A DNA stretch of 64,000 nt from Nitrospira sp. GTDB taxonomy: Bacteria; Nitrospirota; Nitrospiria; Nitrospirales; Nitrospiraceae. The stretch lies in contig JAUYAO010000034.1 of NCBI GenBank assembly GCA_030692565.1, positions 43,443 to 107,442 on the forward strand, read 5' to 3'. The translations under genes and the position numbers were made by a program. This document shows, in pieces, positions 46,978-54,553 of this stretch. Position 1 is the stretch's first letter. Each line of letters starts with the position of its first letter. The notes beneath the pieces are model-generated. The model was not told the origin of the DNA. It did no database searches and was given only the letters and a program-made list of their open reading frames with translations.

Positions 46978-48009
46978 ATGGTTCCCACCGTCGAATGGAA
47001 AAATGGTTTCGTGCGACTGCTCGATCAGAGTCGGTTGCCCGAGCATGTCGAGTTTCTCGACTGCCGGGATTATCGGGCGGTGGCCGATGCGATTCGTGAA
47101 TTAAAAGTCCGCGGGGCTCCTGCGATCGGTGTGACGGCCGCGTTGGGTGTGGCATTGGGTGCGCAGGCGGTCTCCGCGACGGAGTTCCCTGCATTTGCCC
47201 AGGCGCTTGTGCCGATCTGCGAGCATCTCGCGGCTACCAGGCCGACGGCCGTCAATCTGTTCTGGGCGATCGATCGCATGAAAAAGAAACTCGCGTCCTT
47301 GAGCGCGCAATCGGTGCCTGCCGTGAAAGCCGCGCTGCTGGCCGAGGCACAAGCCATTCTTGATGAGGATATTGCGCTCTGCAAAGCCATGGGGAAGCAC
47401 GGCGCGGAGCTGATCTCAAGCGGGCAGACCGTCCTGACGCATTGCAATGCCGGGGCTTTGGCGACGGCGGGTTATGGCACGGCGCTCGGTGTGATTCGCG
47501 CAGCCTGGGAGCAGGGAAAGAAAATCCAAGTCATTGCGGATGAAACGCGCCCGGTCTTGCAAGGCGCCCGGCTCACGGCCTGGGAGCTGATGCAGGACAA
47601 GATCCCGGTGACGCTCATCACCGACAACATGGCCGGATCGCTCATGCGTCAAGGGAAGATTCAGCTCTGCGTCGTCGGCGCCGATCGGATCGCGGCCAAC
47701 GGCGATGTGGCGAATAAGATCGGCACCTATTCCGTGGCGGTGCTAGCCAAAGCTCACGGCATTCCGTTCTATGTCGCAGCGCCGTACTCGACGATCGATT
47801 TGAAGACGAAGACTGGCGCGGACATCCCCATCGAGCAACGGAACCCGTTAGAAGTCACCACCATCCACGGCAGCCACCCGATCGCGCCCGCCGGCGTGGC
47901 CGTCTACAATCCTGCTTTTGACGTGACGCCGGCTGAATTAATCACCGGCATCATCACCGAACGCGGTGTGTTTAAGCCGGGTGAGCTGTCGAAGCAGTTC
48001 CGGGTCTAG
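46978..48009 (+). CDS. mtnA: S-methyl-5-thioribose-1-phosphate isomerase
   Basis: 343 residues, full length. Converts methylthioribose-1-P to methylthioribulose-1-P in methionine salvage. Catalytic Cys lies in [20 protein letters not shown] and the catalytic Asp in [33 protein letters not shown] near 42 is typical. The last 30 codons recur twice downstream (48827-48886, 49677-49775). It lies 40 bases after the polysaccharide run but has no functional tie to it; no other mtn gene is present. Confidence 0.96.
   Translation: MVPTVEWKNGFVRLLDQSRLPEHVEFLDCRDYRAVADAIRELKVRGAPAIGVTAALGVALGAQAVSATEFPAFAQALVPICEHLAATRPTAVNLFWAIDRMKKKLASLSAQSVPAVKAALLAEAQAILDEDIALCKAMGKHGAELISSGQTVLTHCNAGALATAGYGTALGVIRAAWEQGKKIQVIADETRPVLQGARLTAWELMQDKIPVTLITDNMAGSLMRQGKIQLCVVGADRIAANGDVANKIGTYSVAVLAKAHGIPFYVAAPYSTIDLKTKTGADIPIEQRNPLEVTTIHGSHPIAPAGVAVYNPAFDVTPAELITGIITERGVFKPGELSKQFRV
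47929..48009 (+). repeat. mtnA 3'-end repeat, copy 1 (within mtnA)
   Basis: The final part of mtnA. A 38-base block (47929-47966) is identical in copy 3, and its last 19 bases, GCATCATCACCGAACGCGG (47948-47966), occur in all three copies. Downstream of the block the copies differ almost only at third codon positions. Confidence 0.9.
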
Positions 48010-48112
48010 CGGTGTTCTCGACTGGGGCTGGCTATCTTGCATTTTCGTCTTTATTTATATAGCTATGTAGCCTAATCGTGCATCGATAATCTGAGCTTGA
48101 AGGCAGCGTGGC

Positions 48113-48436
48113 ATGAATAACGACGACCTCCTGTCGCTGGTGCGTTCAAAAGTAGAAGAATTGGCACGAACGCTCTTGGGATCCGAGTCTCAGGTCAATG
48201 TGTTTGTGTTCGGTTCTAGGGCCAGTGGACGGGCCGGATCGCGGTCAGATATCGATATCGGAGTCGATCTCGGGCATGTCATCGCTCCTGAGGCACTGTC
48301 TGCTTTGCGTGACGCCTTTGACGAGTTGCCGATTCTGCAGAAAGTCGACGTCGTTGATTTTTCTGCAGTCGACGAACGATTTAAGGCCATCGCTCTTCAG
48401 CACACGAAGGGGCTCTATGAGCGACAAGCTGCGTAA
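48113..48436 (+). CDS. mntA: MntA-type nucleotidyltransferase antitoxin
   Basis: 107 residues. The minimal nucleotidyltransferase motif GSx10DxD is exact: GS at 34-35, DID at 46-48 (FGSRASGRAGSRSDIDIG). MntA antitoxins polyAMPylate a tyrosine of the HepT toxin. Its stop lies 20 bases inside the hepT-like gene, as expected for a coupled pair. First of two modules placed behind mtnA; an AT-rich 100-base leader precedes it. Confidence 0.9.
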   Translation: MNNDDLLSLVRSKVEELARTLLGSESQVNVFVFGSRASGRAGSRSDIDIGVDLGHVIAPEALSALRDAFDELPILQKVDVVDFSAVDERFKAIALQHTKGLYERQAA

Positions 48437-48806
48437 TCTAGTGCGATTGCTCGATGCCGCATGTGCGCGGCTGGAAAATGCCTTGAACCAGCCTGTCAAC
48501 GAATTCGTCCGAGACTCTGCCATACAACGGTTCGAATTTACCTTCGAGTTGTTGTGGAAAAGTTTGAAGGCGTATGCCGAAGAGTCAGGAGTCGAAGCCT
48601 ACTCACCCAGAGACACGTTTCGCACGGCGTTTCAGTTGGGCCTTCTTTCTGAAGACAGGCCGTGGCTCCAGATGCTAGAAGATCGGAATCTCACCAGTCA
48701 TACCTATAACGAAGTGACGGCCGAGACGATTTATTCCCATCTTCCTGCCTATCTTCGCATCATCCGCGAGGCGCAGGCGGAGTTGACACGTCGAATGAAG
48801 AATTAA
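48417..48806 (+). CDS. hepT: HepT-like HEPN RNase toxin (HI0074 family)
   Basis: 129 residues from the ATG at 48417. Helical HEPN protein with LWKSLKAYAEESG and, near the C-terminus, the motif R90-x4-H95-x-Y97 (RNLTSHTY), the catalytic and AMPylated signature of HepT toxins. Together with the overlapping MntA this is a complete MntA-HepT toxin-antitoxin pair. It ends just before the second mtnA-end copy. Confidence 0.9.
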   Translation: MSDKLRNLVRLLDAACARLENALNQPVNEFVRDSAIQRFEFTFELLWKSLKAYAEESGVEAYSPRDTFRTAFQLGLLSEDRPWLQMLEDRNLTSHTYNEVTAETIYSHLPAYLRIIREAQAELTRRMKN

Positions 48807-48826
48807 GCGTTTTCTGGCCTATGAGG

Positions 48827-48886
48827 AGCATCATCACCGAACGCGGCGTGTTTAAGCCGGCAGAGATCAGTAAGCAGTTCCGATAA
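48827..48886 (+). repeat. mtnA 3'-end repeat, copy 2
   Basis: An open stretch in the MtnA frame encodes [18 protein letters not shown] and a TAA stop, matching the MtnA C-terminus [19 protein letters not shown]. Codons differ mainly at third positions. It begins 20 bases after the hepT stop and has no start codon of its own, so it is a displaced gene end, not a gene. 880 bases from copy 1. Confidence 0.9.
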
Positions 48887-48936
48887 ACGAGAGCAGGGTT
48901 GGCCTCTGCCGCCAGTCCGTGTAGAATAATCCCATC

Positions 48937-49131
48937 ATGAAGCAGACTCCATCCTATGAAGTCCTGGAACAAGCCAGGCGGAACAGTTCCCTAGGCGAGC
49001 AGCTGGAGTCGGAGCGGCAAGCGGCTGTTCTCAAGCTGTCGTCTGGAGAACGCCTCGCCTTGGCCATCGAGCTGTCCGATACCTGCTGGCTGCTGCGTGA
49101 AGCATGTTCCAAGAAGCCCTTCAGGACATAG
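48937..49131 (+). CDS. 64-residue protein paired with a nucleotidyltransferase
   Basis: Small polar protein, predicted mostly helical (LESERQAAVLKLSSGERLAL then IELSDTCWLLREACSKK). No family recognised. Its last 28 bases overlap the nucleotidyltransferase gene, the layout of a coupled two-gene module, so it is the obvious partner or antitoxin candidate. The start is a single ATG without a clear ribosome site. Confidence 0.65.
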   Translation: MKQTPSYEVLEQARRNSSLGEQLESERQAAVLKLSSGERLALAIELSDTCWLLREACSKKPFRT

Positions 49132-49658
49132 TGTCACGATTGGCCGCGGCCCGAACGAGGGGCTTGCTGGAACACTTTGCCTTGATCGGCGGATTAGCCG
49201 TATCGCTGTGGGCAGAGCCGCGGGCGACGCGGGACCTCGACTTTGCCGTCGCGCTGCAGGCCGGATCGCCGCAATCGCTGGCGGATTTTCTTCATGGGAC
49301 CTATCGAGCGGGAGATCCGGGTGATCCGCTGCGCGGAGTGATTACGGCTTCTAGCGGCATGGATGAACGGACGATCCCCGTTCAGTTGATCTTTCTGCCC
49401 CGGCCGCTATCCGCTGTGGTGTTTGAACGGATGCACGATGTGAACGTGTTGGGGTGCGTGGTTCCGGTTGTGGCATGGGAGCCATTGGTGTTGCTCAAAC
49501 TCTATGCCGGAGGGCCGCGCGATCTGCTCGATGCCAAACAGATTTGCGCGGCGCAGGCGCCAGATACCAGGGCGCTGGCGTCTGTTGAGACGTTGGCGAA
49601 GCAGGCAGGTTTGTCGGAAGAGTGGGATCAATTCCGGCGTCGAATGGCGACGCCATAG
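49104..49658 (+). CDS. AbiEii-like nucleotidyltransferase
   Basis: 184 residues. FALIGGLAVSLWAEPRATRD then DLDFAV gives a GG-x13-DxD nucleotidyltransferase core (GG at 29-30, DLD 44-46), as in AbiEii/MenT-type and related transferases; WEPLVLLKLYAGGPRDLLDA is the usual downstream segment. It may be the toxin of a two-gene system with the 64-residue protein, but unlike AbiE the partner is tiny and not a winged-helix protein. Ends shortly before the third mtnA-end copy. Confidence 0.82.
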   Translation: MFQEALQDIVSRLAAARTRGLLEHFALIGGLAVSLWAEPRATRDLDFAVALQAGSPQSLADFLHGTYRAGDPGDPLRGVITASSGMDERTIPVQLIFLPRPLSAVVFERMHDVNVLGCVVPVVAWEPLVLLKLYAGGPRDLLDAKQICAAQAPDTRALASVETLAKQAGLSEEWDQFRRRMATP

Positions 49659-49676
49659 CGTTTCTCCAATCTGATT

Positions 49677-49775
49677 CCTGCCCGTGATGTCACCCCGGCT
49701 GAATTAATCACCGGCATCATCACCGAACGCGGCGTGTTCAAGCCGGGCGAACTTGCCGGTCAGTTCCGGTCATAG
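49677..49775 (+). repeat. mtnA 3'-end repeat, copy 3
   Basis: Encodes, in the MtnA frame, [18 protein letters not shown] then KPGELAGQFRS and a TAG stop, against [18 protein letters not shown] and [11 protein letters not shown] in mtnA. A 38-base core (49695-49732) is identical to 47929-47966, while both flanks carry synonymous changes. 886 bases from copy 2. Its last six bases overlap the 3' end of the convergent LuxR gene. Confidence 0.92.
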
Positions 49776-50876
49776 CCCGCCATTCGTGGGTTGTCTTTGT
49801 CTTATAGCATCCAGCGCCATCCTCATCGCGGCGTGGCGGTTTTCAATTCCCAGATGACTGTAGATATGCTCTAGGTGCTTTTGCACCGTGCGCGGGCTGA
49901 TCCCCAGAATTATGCCGATCTCCGGATTGGTCTTGCCTTGAGCGACCCAGCCGAGAATGACGGTTTCGCGCGGACTTAAGCCGAGGTGGCCAAGGGCCGT
50001 TTGAGATACAAGCGGTCTCGCTTCCTCCAACATCAGCAGACGGGTCTGGCCTTGTCGCATAAGCCGGATTGTGACAGTTCCCCCTGGGCCTGAAACAACA
50101 AGCGGGCTGAGCGCATTGGGTAGCCCGCTTGGGCATGAGAGCTCTGACTCTTGGGCCTGGAGCCAGTCGGTGATTCGGCGAGGCAGACGGTCGCGGGTTC
50201 GATGCCCGACCAGTTGGTATTCCAACAGTATTCGTTCTGCGCGAGGCGTTGCCCATCGGATGGTCGAATTCGGCGATAGGCAGACAACGGCGGAATCGAG
50301 CGCATCCAGCACACCGTGAATTGCCGTGGTTCCATGCTGCATCCGGGTCACGGCCTGAGCATTCTCGAAAGCCTGTACGATATGTGGATGTAGTTCCGAC
50401 AGAACCCGCCGATCTCGTTCGCTGTAGTCCCTACCGCTTCGGTGGAGCCCAATCCCGATCAAGCCGTCTTGGGCGAGCGAAATGCCGAATGCGATGCCAT
50501 ACGGAATGCCTTTGGGTCGATAATATTCATTGTAGAGGTCTGTGCGACGAAATTGTCGATAGGTCATGAAATCAGAGATCTTCGTCACGTCTCCCTTGCC
50601 GGTGGACAGAAAGTGGACCACGGCGGGGTGTTGGTGCTGGTATTGGCCGATGATGGCCGGTCCGTCTCCCAGCGGAAAACTTTCCGGCCAGAATGCATAA
50701 CCGGTGACGATCTTCTTGGTCGTGCTGATTTCGTTGTAGGCGTAGAGATCGGCAGAGACGAGGTCTGCGATGCCTTTGACCAGCGCCTGCTTAAACACAT
50801 TGTGATCCCGCAGTAGATAGAGATCTCGGAGAAACTCGAATAGCCGACGAATATCGTGGGTGGCGAGATGTTCCAT
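49770..50876 (-). CDS. LuxR-type helix-turn-helix regulator, paralogue 1
   Basis: 368 residues from the ATG at 50876 (MEHLATHDIRRLFEFLRDLY), the start shared by its two paralogues; the frame is open further up but only across its neighbour. Residues 1 to about 200 form an uncharacterised sensor region (VSADLYAYNEI, FSMTYRQFRRTDLYNEYY-like). The C-terminal LuxR HTH (LSPRETVILGWVAQGKTNPE, then ISPRTVQKHLEHIYSHLGI) binds DNA. No receiver domain, so signal input is probably a ligand. Confidence 0.87.
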   Translation of the reverse strand: MEHLATHDIRRLFEFLRDLYLLRDHNVFKQALVKGIADLVSADLYAYNEISTTKKIVTGYAFWPESFPLGDGPAIIGQYQHQHPAVVHFLSTGKGDVTKISDFMTYRQFRRTDLYNEYYRPKGIPYGIAFGISLAQDGLIGIGLHRSGRDYSERDRRVLSELHPHIVQAFENAQAVTRMQHGTTAIHGVLDALDSAVVCLSPNSTIRWATPRAERILLEYQLVGHRTRDRLPRRITDWLQAQESELSCPSGLPNALSPLVVSGPGGTVTIRLMRQGQTRLLMLEEARPLVSQTALGHLGLSPRETVILGWVAQGKTNPEIGIILGISPRTVQKHLEHIYSHLGIENRHAAMRMALDAIRQRQPTNGGL

Positions 50877-50881
50877 GTGGA

Positions 50882-51988
50882 TTAGTCTAGCCCTTCCGAC
50901 GTTCTCGCCATTCGACTCGCGGTGAGCGCCAGGCTGATGGCCGCATGGCGATTTTCCACTCCCAGCCGACCGTAGATATGTTCGAGGTGCTTTTGCACCG
51001 TGCGAGCGCTGATCCCCAGAATCATGGCGACTTCTGGATTCGTCTTGCCCTGGACAACCCACCCGAGAATCTCTGTTTCACGACGGCTGAGCCCAAAGTG
51101 ACTAAGCTTGAGAGGTCTATTGTGCAGCGGGGCTTCTTCCAGGAGAAGCAGCGCATGTTGGTCTTGGCGGAGCAGCCGCGCCGTGAGGGTGCCTCGTGCC
51201 CCGTCGATACGCAATGGGCGACTTGGAGTATGTAGGAGGCTCTCGGAGCATTGACGGGCATACTCATGCCGCAGCCAGCTGCGGAGCTACGGTGGAAGGC
51301 AGCCAGGATTGCGTTTGGCCGTTCTGTCGTAGCGCAGCATCAGCTGATCTGCGAGAGGAGTTGAGAAGCGGATGCTTCCATCTTCCGTGACGGAGATGAG
51401 ACCTTGGTGCCTCTCTTCAAGAGTCTCGGAGCTGGCCGTTACCTGCTCCTGCATCCGTGTGATGGCCGCGGCATTGTGGTAGGCCTGAATAAGATGCGGA
51501 CTCATCACATTGAGCAGCATCACGTCGTGGGAGGTGAAGTCTCGCCTCGCGCGAAGGAGACCGACAGCAACCAAGGGACCTGGCTCATGGGTCAGTCTGG
51601 CTCCCATGTTAAAGTGGAGCCGGAGTGGCCGGTAAAACTCGTTAAATAAAGTGCTGGTCTTGAATGTTCGATGCGACACAAAGTCGCTCATTTTGGCAGC
51701 AGTGGCTGACGGAGATCGTTCCGCATGGATGATAAGTGGGCTTTGATGAGCGTAGCGTCCCAGGATTTCTCGTGAGTCAGGGATGTCTGGATGATCAGGC
51801 GGCCATCCCTGATAGGAGGCGGTGCCCATCCGGGAGTTGATTTCGTTATAACTGCTGGCATCCGTCGAGATGATTGTTGGAATCGCGGCGACGAGATACC
51901 CGCTGAACTCCTGTTGCGGTCTAAGCACGTACAACGCCTGAAGGAAACCCAGCATCCGGCGAATGTCGTGAGTCGATAATTGTTCCAT
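50882..51988 (-). pseudogene. LuxR-type regulator, paralogue 2, interrupted by an in-frame amber codon
   Basis: Same length as paralogue 1 (369 codons from MEQLSTHDIRRMLGFLQ at 51988). Codon 234 (51287-51289) is TAG where the paralogues have Ser (LPSSLRAWLR versus GCLPP-stop-LRSWLR), a change explained by one base (TCG to TAG). The frame continues unbroken through the HTH (LSRRETEILGWVVQGKTNPE, ISARTVQKHLEHIYGRLGV) to the end. Apart from the stop everything looks intact, so this is a recent lesion, or a read-through or assembly case. Confidence 0.85.
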
Positions 51989-51998
51989 GACCGCTGCG

Positions 51999-53087
51999 CT
52001 ATTGGCCAGATTGGTTGACGTTGAGCACGTGACTGATAGCAGCATGGCGGTTCTCGACCCCAAGACGTGAGTAGACTCTCTCTAAATGCTTCTGGACGGT
52101 TCGTGAACTAATACTGAGGATCATGCCAATCTCAGGATTTGTCTTGCCTTGGATGACCCAGGTCAGAATCTCCGTTTCTCGTGCGCTCAATCCGAGATGA
52201 GCGAGGTTCGTCGTTGACGTTGGCCTATTCTCCTGCAGCATTAAGAGAACGTACGGGGCTTTGGGCACTATGTGGATGTGGAGTGTGCCTGTCGTGCCGG
52301 CGATGGTCAGCGGAGCAATAGTTGGCGCCACATCATCGGGCGATTGTAGGTGAGCAATCTGGCCGCGTAGCCACGCTCGAAGCGACGAAGGCAGCCACTC
52401 GGAACCTCGCTTGATTCGGAGGCCGTACTGGGTAAAGAGCTGTTGGGCATGGGGTGTCGAAAAACGGATACGACCCTCTGTGGTAACGGACAGTACCGCC
52501 TGGTGGCCTGCTTCCATGACTTGATCGAGCGCGGTCAGCTGCTCCTGCATCTGCGTCACGGCGAGGGCGTTCTGGAATCCTTGCAGCACATGCGGGCGAA
52601 TGGCATTCAGGGCGGCTCTTGTACGTTCGCTGAACTCTCGTCCACCCTTATGCTGGGCAAGGGTGATGCTGTGGTGTGAGTCGATCTCGAGTGCAAAGCC
52701 AATCGTGTAGGGTATCCGCAGCGGCTCGAAGAATTCTTTGTATAGCCCGGTGTCTCGAAACTCCCGTTGGGATACACAGTCTGAAATGGTAGTGGCCGAT
52801 CTGTCGTGGGTCGTTTCGAAATACTGCAGGATCGGATGGCTGTGGGCCTGTCGTGCGAGCGCCTGGCCATAGTGTGCAGGATTTTCAAGGAAACCGGGGT
52901 GGTCCGTCTTGAATGAGCCTGTACCCTGGCGATGGTTGATCTCGTTATAGGACGTAAACTCACCCTCCATGATCGTTGGCAGCGCCACGATCAGATGGTT
53001 TGTGAACTCCTCATGCGTGCGCAGCTGATAGAGCTCGCGCAAAAACTCGGATATCCGCCGCAGATCTTTCCCGGTTAGTCGTTCCAT
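51999..53087 (-). CDS. LuxR-type helix-turn-helix regulator, paralogue 3
   Basis: 362 residues from the ATG at 53087 (MERLTGKDLRRISEFLREL). Same layout as its two neighbours: sensor region with EGEFTSYNEINHRQG and TGLYKEFFEPLRIPY, then LSARETEILTWVIQGKTNPE and ISSRTVQKHLERVYSRLGV. First and most upstream of the tandem trio (11 bases to paralogue 2), so probably the first gene of its transcript. Confidence 0.88.
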   Translation of the reverse strand: MERLTGKDLRRISEFLRELYQLRTHEEFTNHLIVALPTIMEGEFTSYNEINHRQGTGSFKTDHPGFLENPAHYGQALARQAHSHPILQYFETTHDRSATTISDCVSQREFRDTGLYKEFFEPLRIPYTIGFALEIDSHHSITLAQHKGGREFSERTRAALNAIRPHVLQGFQNALAVTQMQEQLTALDQVMEAGHQAVLSVTTEGRIRFSTPHAQQLFTQYGLRIKRGSEWLPSSLRAWLRGQIAHLQSPDDVAPTIAPLTIAGTTGTLHIHIVPKAPYVLLMLQENRPTSTTNLAHLGLSARETEILTWVIQGKTNPEIGMILSISSRTVQKHLERVYSRLGVENRHAAISHVLNVNQSGQ

Positions 53088-53142
53088 CGGTGCGCCTATT
53101 GATCCCGAAACAATCGGAAGTCTATGCCTAGGTGTAAGTCTG

Positions 53143-53158
53143 TACGCCAGGTGGCGTA
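53143..53158. promoter_or_regulatory. Dyad operator candidate, copy 1
   Basis: TACGCC-AGGT-GGCGTA, a perfect 6-bp inverted repeat with a 4-base centre, preceded by TG. Located in the divergent gap between LuxR paralogue 3 and the short LuxR-type gene, so it could control both. Confidence 0.5.
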
Positions 53159-53220
53159 TTTCGCGGGCAGCCGGTGTTCTGTTAGAAGAGCGGCGACACA
53201 GGGCGATGTGGAGGAAGCCG

Positions 53221-53517
53221 ATGCAGCGACCGGAGGCAGTTCCAGAGGCGTACGTGCAAGGGGCTGGGTCAGCTCCGGATCTTCTGGCGAGAGAGCCGCT
53301 TCGGCGTGCTTTTCTGGGTGTGACGGCGCGGGAGGCAGAGGTCGTCGGATGGGTGGCGAAAGGGTTAACCAACAAGGCCATTGCATCGCAGTTAGAGATC
53401 AGTTCCCGAACAGTTCAAAAGCACATGGAGCGGATGTTTAGAAAGCTCGGTGTCCGCTCTCGTGCCGAATTGGTGACGCGAGTGTACCTGGATATGGCTC
53501 GGAATCACAGTGGGTAG
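53221..53517 (+). CDS. Short LuxR-type HTH protein
   Basis: 98 residues; ATG at 53221 with GGAGG six bases upstream (an ATG at 53206 precedes that site). The C-terminal two-thirds is a LuxR HTH: LGVTAREAEVVGWVAKGLT, ASQLEISSRTVQKHMERMF. The N-terminal 30 residues carry no sensor domain, so it is a stand-alone DNA-binding module. Divergent from the LuxR trio and just upstream of an outer-membrane protein gene. Confidence 0.85.
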   Translation: MQRPEAVPEAYVQGAGSAPDLLAREPLRRAFLGVTAREAEVVGWVAKGLTNKAIASQLEISSRTVQKHMERMFRKLGVRSRAELVTRVYLDMARNHSG

Positions 53518-53552
53518 AAGTACGAATCTAACTATTTCTTATGCGAACCATG

Positions 53553-53568
53553 TACGCCATTTGGCGGA
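53553..53568. promoter_or_regulatory. Dyad operator candidate, copy 2
   Basis: TACGCC-ATTT-GGCGGA, again preceded by TG, sharing TGTACGCC-N4-GGCG with the element at 53143 (last arm imperfect). It lies 70-90 bases before the outer-membrane protein gene and after the short LuxR gene. Confidence 0.5.
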
Positions 53569-53640
53569 CACCAGAAGAGCAATGGCGAAGAGAACAATAT
53601 CCGTGAGACTGTCGCGGCGGATGTGAGGAAAGGAAGGATG

Positions 53641-54294
53641 ATGAAGCCAAGCATGTTCTTGTTGGCCACTCTTGTGCTTGGATTGCTGACCGCAACGAAC
53701 GCACGTTCGGAGATTTATATCGGTGGGCAAGCGGGTTATTCCATGCCGAAGGAACTGAGCGGCCTTCGGGGTGTGAAGGACAATGAAGGCAGTACGGCCA
53801 GTAACCTCAAGCTATCCGAGAGTATGGCGTTCGGGGCGAAGGTGGGGTTCTTTCTCCCGGATTGGTTCAAGTGGCTTGGCGCGGAAATCGATCTCTACGG
53901 GTCGCAGCCGTCCGTCAAGGCGCAGGCGATTAGCGGGACCTTCCCGGCGCTGGCCGGAGTCACGTCGGTCTCTCGCTCCTCCCTCACGATGGTGCATCTG
54001 AACGCCAATGTGTTGGTGCGGTATCCCGGTTCTACGTTTCAGCCCTATGTCGGGATCGGCGTCGGCCAGAACCTGGGCTTTCTGGGGGCGTCCAACTTCT
54101 CAGTGCAGGATGGTTCGATTTCCACCAGTCTCAATCTGCTCGCGGGCCTGCGCGTGTTCGTGACGGAGACGGTGGCGCTCTTTGGGGAGTTTAAACAGAA
54201 CCAGTCGAAACTCAGCTTTATCGACAATCAATTCGATGCCAAATACCGGGCCAATTTGGCCATGTTCGGCGTGACGTTTCATTTCGGGCGGTAG
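53641..54294 (+). CDS. Outer-membrane beta-barrel protein
   Basis: 217 residues. Signal peptide to about residue 23 (LLTATNARSE). Alternating beta strands (IYIGGQAGYSMP, FGAKVGFFLPDWFKWLGAEI, VLVRYPGSTFQPYVGIGVG, NLAMFGVTFHFGR) and a terminal aromatic residue pattern (FHFGR) suggest an eight-stranded OmpA/OmpW-like barrel. Function unknown. AAGGAAGG precedes the ATG pair at 53638/53641. The dyad at 53553 lies just upstream. Confidence 0.85.
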   Translation: MKPSMFLLATLVLGLLTATNARSEIYIGGQAGYSMPKELSGLRGVKDNEGSTASNLKLSESMAFGAKVGFFLPDWFKWLGAEIDLYGSQPSVKAQAISGTFPALAGVTSVSRSSLTMVHLNANVLVRYPGSTFQPYVGIGVGQNLGFLGASNFSVQDGSISTSLNLLAGLRVFVTETVALFGEFKQNQSKLSFIDNQFDAKYRANLAMFGVTFHFGR

Positions 54295-54384
54295 GGGAAG
54301 GCGCTGTCTATAAACAGGATGTGTGTCGGTGTTCTTTCACTAGCAGAGCCGATCGTGCCCTCCTGTGCGACCGACTCTCCACAG

Positions 54385-54413
54385 GGCGGAGGGAGCGTGA
54401 GGCTCCTTCCGCC
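54385..54413 (+). terminator. Hairpin after the outer-membrane protein gene
   Basis: A 12-bp stem (GGCGGAGGGAGC / GCTCCTTCCGCC, one G-T pair) with a GTGAG loop, about 90 bases after the stop. No T-tract, so terminator status is tentative. The remaining gap to 54553 holds no recognisable gene. Confidence 0.45.
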
Positions 54414-54553
54414 AGCTATCCGGCATCTGTGATGTTTGTAGATAAACAGTGAGGCGCTAGAGAGTTTGAGGAAGGTCAGAACTCCGCCTGCTCAGACTGA
54501 TGCAACTGAAGGCTTGAAATAGTTTGTCGATTTAACACACAGAGGGATGCGAC

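Noticed and set aside
48010..49775. Integron gene-cassette array
   Set aside because: No integron integrase and no attC-like hairpins at the junctions; the repeats are coding ends of mtnA, a different arrangement.
50877..51062. N-terminal extension of LuxR paralogue 1
   Set aside because: It is an out-of-frame reading of the end of paralogue 2; the family start MEHLATHDIRR at 50876 matches both neighbours.
50882..51289. Paralogue 2 of the LuxR set being a frameshift or two separate genes
   Set aside because: The two parts are in the same frame (405 bases between their ends, divisible by three) and joined by a single TAG at a Ser codon, so it is one interrupted gene.
53088..53381. N-terminal extension of LuxR paralogue 3
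   Set aside because: It crosses the divergent control region and the short LuxR gene; no similarity, and the paralogues start at the equivalent of 53087.
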